This document shows positions 31,101 through 34,892 of a stretch of 34,892 bases of DNA, one piece after another (the stretch's first letter is position 1; the number at the start of each line of letters is the position of its first letter). The DNA is from Eubacteriaceae bacterium (GTDB lineage Bacteria > Bacillota > Clostridia > Lachnospirales > Lachnospiraceae), in contig CAJTCR010000054.1 in NCBI GenBank assembly GCA_910574915.1, positions 1 through 34,892 on the forward strand. Reading direction: 5' to 3'. The position numbers and the translations under genes were made by a program. A model generated the notes under the pieces. It was not told the origin of the DNA, did not search any database, and saw only the letters and a list, made by a program, of their open reading frames with translations.

Positions 31101-31580
31101 TTGTCTTTTACGATTGCGTTTGTGTATGCAGTATGTAAGTGTGCAAATGAAATTGAAGCGTTCCGGTATCGATTTCTGGATGGGAAGGTAGTTTTGTTTG
31201 ACCATATTGATACGGCGTTTACGTATCTGAATCAGGATAAGGAGCTGTTTAAGGTGGTGAATGTGCCGCTTTGGGGCAGCATCCGCGAATATGTGGAGAC
31301 AGCAGAACGGACGGCAAGGGAACAGAAGGAATATTTTACCGGACCGCTTGGAAATGATGTGGTCCAGTGCTTCCCGATGCCCTGGATTGCCTATACACAT
31401 ATTTCCCATACCAATTCTGGAAAAAAAGATAATGCGACGCCGTTATTTGACTGGGGAAAATATTATGAAAAGGACGGGAAGATTGTTATGCCGGTATCTG
31501 TCCAGGCGCATCATTCTTTTGTAGATGGGATACATGTTGGGAGGTTTGCAGAGCGGCTTAGGAAGTATATGGAAAAATAG
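31101..31580 (+). pseudogene. Chloramphenicol acetyltransferase-like protein, 5'-truncated
   Basis: The frame covers about 159 residues of a CatA-type trimeric acetyltransferase (normal length about 210-220). VSVQAHHSFVDGIHVGRF contains the catalytic HHxxxDG motif, and MPWIAYTHISHTNSGKKDNATPLFDWGKYYE is the typical preceding region. The first about 50 residues are missing: only a TTG (31101) opens the frame, without a ribosome binding site, and 31020-31100 keeps no recognisable N-terminus. The missing part includes an early strand of the fold, so activity is doubtful. Confidence 0.7.
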
Positions 31581-31960
31581 AAAAAGACAGATCGAATCCA
31601 TGAATGCTGCGTTTTGTTAAAAAAGGATAGCAAAATCTCACTGGCTTTCAAATGGTGCGTTAAGGTATCCAAAAGAAGAAAATTGTGGTATACTTCCAGT
31701 ATGGAAAAATGGAAATCTAAAAAGAGCCATATCATGCCCTATATATGCTGATTTATTGCACTTGCACATATGAATATGAAGCAAAGAATAACTGGATAGG
31801 TATTTTTCTGACAAATTATTTGCAGGGCAGATTATGATAAGGATGCTGAGTTGACAGATATGTTGAAAAGATGTTTGGGGTATAGATATAATTGATATGT
31901 TTCTTGAGAAGCTTTTAGAGCTGATTATGATTCAATGGTGAGAAGAAAGGATATATTAAA
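31581..31960. other. Gene-poor stretch before mntA
   Basis: No gene is convincing in these 380 bases. Short frames at 31701-31751 (MEKWKSKKSHIMPYIC) have no ribosome binding site. A promoter for mntA, TTGAAA (31863-31868), 18 bases, TATAAT (31887-31892), is visible at the end. Confidence 0.5.
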
Positions 31961-32263
31961 ATGAGTGGCTGCGTATTCACAATAAAAGATATTGTAAGAC
32001 TGGTTAAGCCAGTAGCAGAGAAATATGGGGTAAAAGCAGTATATTTATTCGGATCTTATGCAAGAGGAGAGGCTGACGAGGACAGTGATCTGGATTTTTT
32101 AGTATTTGGCGGGGAAGATTTTAAGCTTACGATGATTTTCGCTCTTGCTGAAGACCTGCGCGATATATTGAAAAAAAATGTGGATGTCTTTGAAATCAGC
32201 GAAATTAACAAAGATAGTGATTTTTATACTACAATTATGAAAGAGAGGCTGTTTGTTGCATGA
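31961..32263 (+). CDS. mntA: MntA-type nucleotidyltransferase antitoxin
   Basis: The 100-residue protein has the minimal nucleotidyltransferase motif GS-x10-D-x-D, here GSYARGEADEDSDLD, and the later acidic residue in NVDVFEIS. MntA proteins AMPylate the HepT toxin on a tyrosine and so neutralise it. The ATG at 31961 has AGAAAGGA upstream, and the gene overlaps hepT by ATGA (32260-32263). The length and order match type VII MntA-HepT toxin-antitoxin pairs. It has its own promoter at 31863-31892. Confidence 0.88.
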   Translation: MSGCVFTIKDIVRLVKPVAEKYGVKAVYLFGSYARGEADEDSDLDFLVFGGEDFKLTMIFALAEDLRDILKKNVDVFEISEINKDSDFYTTIMKERLFVA

Positions 32264-32604
32264 AATATTCAGATCAGCAGCGTATTCAAAAGATATATGA
32301 CTATGCAGTGAAATTACATGAATACATTGAATCCCATCAGATAAAGAAAGAGCATTTACTGACAGAAGCTCCTATGCAATGGCTGGTTACAACGCCATTA
32401 TATAATATTGGAGAACATGTTTATAACCTTTCTGATAAATATAAGGAAGTCCACAATGAAGTACAATGGGCGATGATAGCTGGGCTTAGGCATCGCCTGG
32501 TTCATGATTATGACGGTACAAATTGGAATATTATCGTAAATGTTGTTTTTGAAGAGCTGCCTATTTTAATAGAACAGTTGGAAAAATTGATATCAATCAT
32601 TTGA
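32260..32604 (+). CDS. hepT: HepT-like ribonuclease toxin
   Basis: The 114-residue all-helical protein carries the HEPN-type RNase motif R-x4-H in LRHRLVHDY, followed by the tyrosine that MntA modifies in this family. The N-terminal QRIQKIYDYAVKLHEYIESH and PLYNIGEHVYNLS also fit HepT (DUF86). HepT cleaves RNA, probably tRNA, when the antitoxin is lost. It overlaps mntA and ends 7 bases before a hairpin element. Confidence 0.88.
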   Translation: MKYSDQQRIQKIYDYAVKLHEYIESHQIKKEHLLTEAPMQWLVTTPLYNIGEHVYNLSDKYKEVHNEVQWAMIAGLRHRLVHDYDGTNWNIIVNVVFEELPILIEQLEKLISII

Positions 32605-32610
32605 GATGAT

Positions 32611-32671
32611 AGAGTTTATTACAGAAATAACAGTGAATACAGCACCTGCTATTTCTGCAACTTTGTACTAG
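32611..32671. repeat. MITE-like hairpin element, copy 2 (inverted)
   Basis: CAGAAATAACAGTGAATACA (32622-32641) and GCTATTTCTGCAACTTTGTACTAG (32648-32671) match the reverse complement of the element at 18177-18240, with the same centre (GTGAATACAGCACC). The left arm's outer part is degraded. Confidence 0.7.
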
Positions 32672-32788
32672 AGCGAACAAATATGGATTGCTTTGGTATA
32701 TTTTTACAGGAGGGGACGCTGGGAAAGAGGATGTTCTTCGTAAGTGCTACGAAACAAATTCGATATGGTTTGTTCGCTGTAGTACTAG
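32666..32788. repeat. Second, overlapping inverted repeat
   Basis: GTACTAGAGCGAACAAATAT near 32666 and its counterpart TTTGTTCGCTGTAGTACTAG (32769-32788) are inverted copies about 85 bases apart, sharing the GTACTAG end with the hairpin element. A nested or composite small element is likely. The stretch 32605-33021 holds no gene; a small hairpin AATTTCG-5-CGAAATT lies at 32833-32851. Confidence 0.5.
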
Positions 32789-33021
32789 GTTTTGATAAAA
32801 GGTTAGAAATATTATGATTTATGAGAAAATATAATTTCGTCTTCCGAAATTGTGGAAAATGCATAAGATTAGACAAAATGTGTTAAGTTTAGATAAAAAT
32901 TATTATCTATTAACAAAATATTTTTAGTACATGCTTAACAGAAGCTGGACAGAGGATACCCGTGCGGTTCAGCAAGAAAGTGCATAGACAGGCGCAAGTA
33001 AAAAAAGAGGAGGTACAGGAT

Positions 33022-33432
33022 ATGTGGACATGTCCAAAGTGCGGGCGCACATTTAAACGGCAGGAGCAGAGCCATTACTGCGGGAAAGCGCCGGAAATGG
33101 TGAGCGATTATATTGCGGCACAGCCTAAACAGGTACAGGAATACCTGAATGAAATAAGGAAAGCGCTCAGTGCGGCGCTGCCGGAGGCGGAGGAACGCAT
33201 TTCGTGGAGTATGCCGACTTTTTGGAAAAAGCATAATATTATCCAGTTCGCTGGCTTTAAACATCATGTGGGCTTGTATCCGGGGCCTGAGGCTGTCCGG
33301 GAATTTTCCGAACGGCTGAAAGAATATAAGACCAGTAAGGGGGCGATTCAGCTTCCATATGATATGCCGGTTCCGGTGGAATTGATTACCGATATTGCCA
33401 GGTGGTGTGATAGGACAGGGAATCATCCGTAA
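33022..33432 (+). CDS. DUF1801-family protein with N-terminal zinc ribbon
   Basis: From the ATG at 33022 (AGGAGG 8 bases upstream) the protein has 136 residues. The N-terminus MWTCPKCGRTFKRQEQSHYC is a zinc-ribbon-like motif (C-x2-C plus H and C). The rest is a DUF1801 (YdhG/Fra-like iron chaperone) fold: LPEAEERISWSMPTFWKKHN, then HHVGLYPGPEAVREF and GAIQLPYDMPVP. The family is small, cytosolic and linked in Bacillus to iron handling, but the role of this member is unproven. It ends in a strong terminator. Confidence 0.85.
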   Translation: MWTCPKCGRTFKRQEQSHYCGKAPEMVSDYIAAQPKQVQEYLNEIRKALSAALPEAEERISWSMPTFWKKHNIIQFAGFKHHVGLYPGPEAVREFSERLKEYKTSKGAIQLPYDMPVPVELITDIARWCDRTGNHP

Positions 33433-33451
33433 AATTAAAAATAACCGCAGG

Positions 33452-33499
33452 AAGAGCCGGCAGACCAGTGAGGTTTTTCACAGTTTCCCGGCTCTTTTT
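33452..33499 (+). terminator. Terminator after DUF1801 gene
   Basis: AAGAGCCGG (33452-33460) pairs with CCGGCTCTT (33488-33496), with an inner GTGA/TCAC stem, and is followed by TTT. The stem is long and GC-rich. Confidence 0.8.
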
Positions 33500-33597
33500 G
33501 TATAGAAAAATCTATCGTCAGGTGTTTGCGTCTGTGCCGCTTGTAGCGGTTTGCATTTAGATTTCGTTTCTGGTATGGGATTGCTCTTTCTGTTTGC

Positions 33598-33646
33598 TTG
33601 ACAGCGATTGCGTTTCGTGTTATTTTTATTACAGTAACCGTAATAA
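33598..33646 (+). promoter_or_regulatory. padR promoter and PadR operator
   Basis: TTGACA (33598-33603), 17 bases, TATTTT (33621-33626) is a strong promoter. Directly behind it the perfect inverted repeat TTATTAC-7-GTAATAA (33626-33646) covers the start point, so the PadR protein can block its own transcription. Confidence 0.75.
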
Positions 33647-33662
33647 TTGGGAGGAGCAGGAA

Positions 33663-33992
33663 TTGCGGGATCATGGAAAAGGCGGCGCACTTACCGAAGT
33701 AACGTTCTATATTTTATTATCTTTGTATTTGCCAAGGCATGGATATGCGATTATGCAGTTTATCGAAGAGCAGACGGGCGGGCGCTTGGTATTAGGTGCG
33801 GGAACGCTTTATGGCGCGCTTGCTGCGCTGGAAAAAAAAGGCTGGATTGCTGTATGCAGCAGCGCAGGCAGAAAAAAAGAATACGGTATCACAGATCTTG
33901 GCAGGGAGGTTGCAAAACAGGAGCTAAAACGGCTGCGGGAGCTGGAACGGACAGCGGCAGATATTATGAGTCCAGACAAAAAGCGGCTGTGA
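33663..33992 (+). CDS. PadR-family regulator
   Basis: A TTG at 33663 with GGAGGAGC 6 bases upstream gives a 109-residue protein; the ATG-like starts upstream of it have no site. LTEVTFYILLSLYLPRHGYAIMQFIEEQT, then LGAGTLYGALAALEKKGWI and GRKKEYGITDLGREV form the PadR winged helix, and a C-terminal helix (QELKRLRELERTAADIM) serves dimerisation. The usual partner gene of this PadR type (DUF2812) is absent; instead an unknown beta-rich protein follows after 27 bases. Autorepression is suggested by the operator. Confidence 0.9.
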   Translation: MRDHGKGGALTEVTFYILLSLYLPRHGYAIMQFIEEQTGGRLVLGAGTLYGALAALEKKGWIAVCSSAGRKKEYGITDLGREVAKQELKRLRELERTAADIMSPDKKRL

Positions 33993-34019
33993 TCTTTATC
34001 ATATATGGGAGGTGGAAGC

Positions 34020-34370
34020 ATGAAATTTGTTGTACGGGTAATGTATACGGGCAAAAATGGATGGAGGAGCTGGACAGGAAGATATCAAAGACTGAATGGG
34101 TATATGCGGCATGTGATCCATCCGAAACAGTCGCCGGATGTGCTGCGTGTGATTGTGGAGACGAAAAAGGGCAGCATTTCGATTCAGATGAGTGACGCGG
34201 ATGGTAATGTGATCTTTGATGAAAAAGAGATCGGGCTGAATGCCAAAAAGAATCTGGAGCAGGACAGCCAGACGGATACGTTTGATGTAAAAGTGGCAGG
34301 AAAAGTGGTAGTTGAGATCCAGGCAAAAGACCATCAGGGCAGGTTTGAAATCAAAAGTATTTTTCAATAG
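34020..34370 (+). CDS. Hypothetical protein with predicted beta-sandwich
   Basis: The 116-residue product starts at an ATG at 34020, with GGGAGGTGG about 5 bases upstream. No signal peptide or membrane segment is present. The strands VLRVIVETKKGSISIQMSD, NVIFDEKEIG and FDVKVAGKVVVEIQAKDH suggest a small beta-sandwich, and the first 30 residues are rich in tryptophan, tyrosine and arginine. I do not recognise the family. Its place behind the PadR gene (27 bases) points to joint transcription and PadR control. The stop is 4 bases from the next fragment. Confidence 0.6.
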   Translation: MKFVVRVMYTGKNGWRSWTGRYQRLNGYMRHVIHPKQSPDVLRVIVETKKGSISIQMSDADGNVIFDEKEIGLNAKKNLEQDSQTDTFDVKVAGKVVVEIQAKDHQGRFEIKSIFQ

Positions 34371-34374
34371 GGTG

Positions 34375-34668
34375 ATGAAGCTGCTTTATGGCATTCGAGT
34401 AGAAGCAATTATTTATCAGGGAATAGTTGCCGTGGCAAACCGGATATTTGAAACTCGTATTTATAATTTGTTTTTATCGGAAGACGAGGTCAGCAGCCAC
34501 ATTTATGCAACGGGATCAATGGATAAAAATCAGTTTATCCAAAGCGGGCATCTGAATATGGATCTTGTACTGAAAAAATTTATGGATTGCTGGAATGAAC
34601 TGTACAGTTCTGCGGATGTAAGGGAAATACATTCAGGTGAAACATGCATTTTGGAAGTAGTCGTTTGA
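34375..34668 (+). pseudogene. AAA-ATPase-like (PF09820) protein, internal fragment
   Basis: The 97-residue frame reads MKLLYGIRVEAIIYQGIVAV, then ANRIFETRIYNLFLSEDEV and DKNQFIQSGHLNMDLVLKKF. This is the region after the ATPase domain in PF09820-type AAA proteins, which carry a PD-(D/E)XK-like nuclease behind it. After SSAD it jumps to VREIHSGETCILEVVV, which fits the very last residues of such proteins. The ATPase domain and most of the nuclease domain are thus missing, the latter by an in-frame deletion of about 100 residues. No ribosome binding site is seen. Confidence 0.55.
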
Positions 34669-34732
34669 TTGACGACAGGAGGAAGGATTTGCCAGCCCAC
34701 TGCAAAAGATTCACGGAAATTTCACACAAATG

Positions 34733-34834
34733 TTGCAATTTCGCTGGAAATTGAGTATAATCCTGAGTTTTGCAGATGATTGAGTAAAAAAAGCTCTGGA
34801 CTCCTTATAAATACTGGAGTTTGGAGCTTTTTTT
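34733..34834 (+). ncRNA. Promoter-terminator pair, possible small RNA or leader
   Basis: TTGCAA (34733-34738), 17 bases, TATAAT (34756-34761) is a strong promoter. Only about 20 bases behind its predicted start begins a terminator: AAAAAAAGCTC (34786-34796) with GAGCTTTTTTT at the far side, and GACTCC/GGAGTT inside, to 34834. A transcript from here would be about 65 bases. It could be a small RNA, or an attenuator of a gene outside the window. No gene lies in 34669-34892. Confidence 0.5.
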
Positions 34835-34892
34835 AAATGCATAGAGTTGTTGTATTTTTTCGCTTTTTTGAGTTTATAAAAATTTTATATTT

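Noticed and set aside
31032..31409. 125-codon minus-strand ORF
   Set aside because: Antisense to the chloramphenicol acetyltransferase remnant, which has family motifs on the other strand.

Overview
The window reads as an accessory stretch of a Firmicutes chromosome, most likely a gut Clostridia of the Lachnospiraceae type. The reasons are strong AGGAGG ribosome binding sites, the protein families present (FtsX-type ABC exporters with two-component systems, TnpW, a cysteine-rich KTR remnant, Rpn/PD-(D/E)XK transposase, MntA-HepT), and many decayed mobile-element pieces. No rRNA, tRNA or CRISPR array is visible. The genus is an inference; no housekeeping gene fixes it.

Layout. 1-6200: start of an IS4-type transposase at the left edge, a hairpin-rich element (121-296), an HxlR regulator with a SnoaL-like protein, a divergent amidohydrolase, a decapitated LytTR regulator abutting a broken membrane-protein gene, a MATE exporter with its MarR regulator and a short Cys-rich leader ORF, and an IS4 remnant with a Spo0A-C-like small protein. 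6200-17750: two tandem, homologous five-gene modules, each small HTH protein - OmpR-type response regulator - histidine kinase - ABC ATPase - FtsX-type permease. A small iron-sulfur locus (internally deleted EFR1-type ferrodoxin and Rrf2 repressor) separates them. 17750-19100: gene graveyard with an AraC/GyrI regulator carrying an in-frame 64-bp hairpin element, a linear amide C-N hydrolase remnant and a KTR zinc-protein stub. 19134-22941: Cd/Zn efflux locus (P1B-2 ATPase, separate HMA chaperone, divergent ArsR and AraC regulators). 23000-26100: mobile-element scars (large serine recombinase C-terminus, TnpW, an orphan Rpn nuclease/transposase, a transposase tail) and a truncated Big2-cyclophilin protein. 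26230-29650: BlaI/BlaR1-type pair with two perfect operators and a very large sensor ectodomain. 29650-34892: MarR+GNAT operon, truncated chloramphenicol acetyltransferase, MntA-HepT toxin-antitoxin pair, a second hairpin element, a DUF1801 protein, a PadR regulator with an unknown beta-rich protein, a PF09820-type ATPase fragment and a promoter-terminator pair that may make a tiny RNA.

How the genes work together. Most intact genes are sense-and-export or sense-and-detoxify units with local regulators: MarR-MATE, two kinase/regulator/ABC modules, ArsR-Cd ATPase, Rrf2-ferrodoxin, BlaI-BlaR1 and MarR-GNAT. Several regulators have clear palindromic operators next to good promoters. In the two ABC modules the putative response-regulator repeats and the -10 box sit in exactly the same register and overlap the stop codon of the kinase gene, so the exporter genes have their own activator-type promoter. 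Between these units lie deletions, frameshifts and insertion scars. No search was run; family names come from reading the translated sequence.
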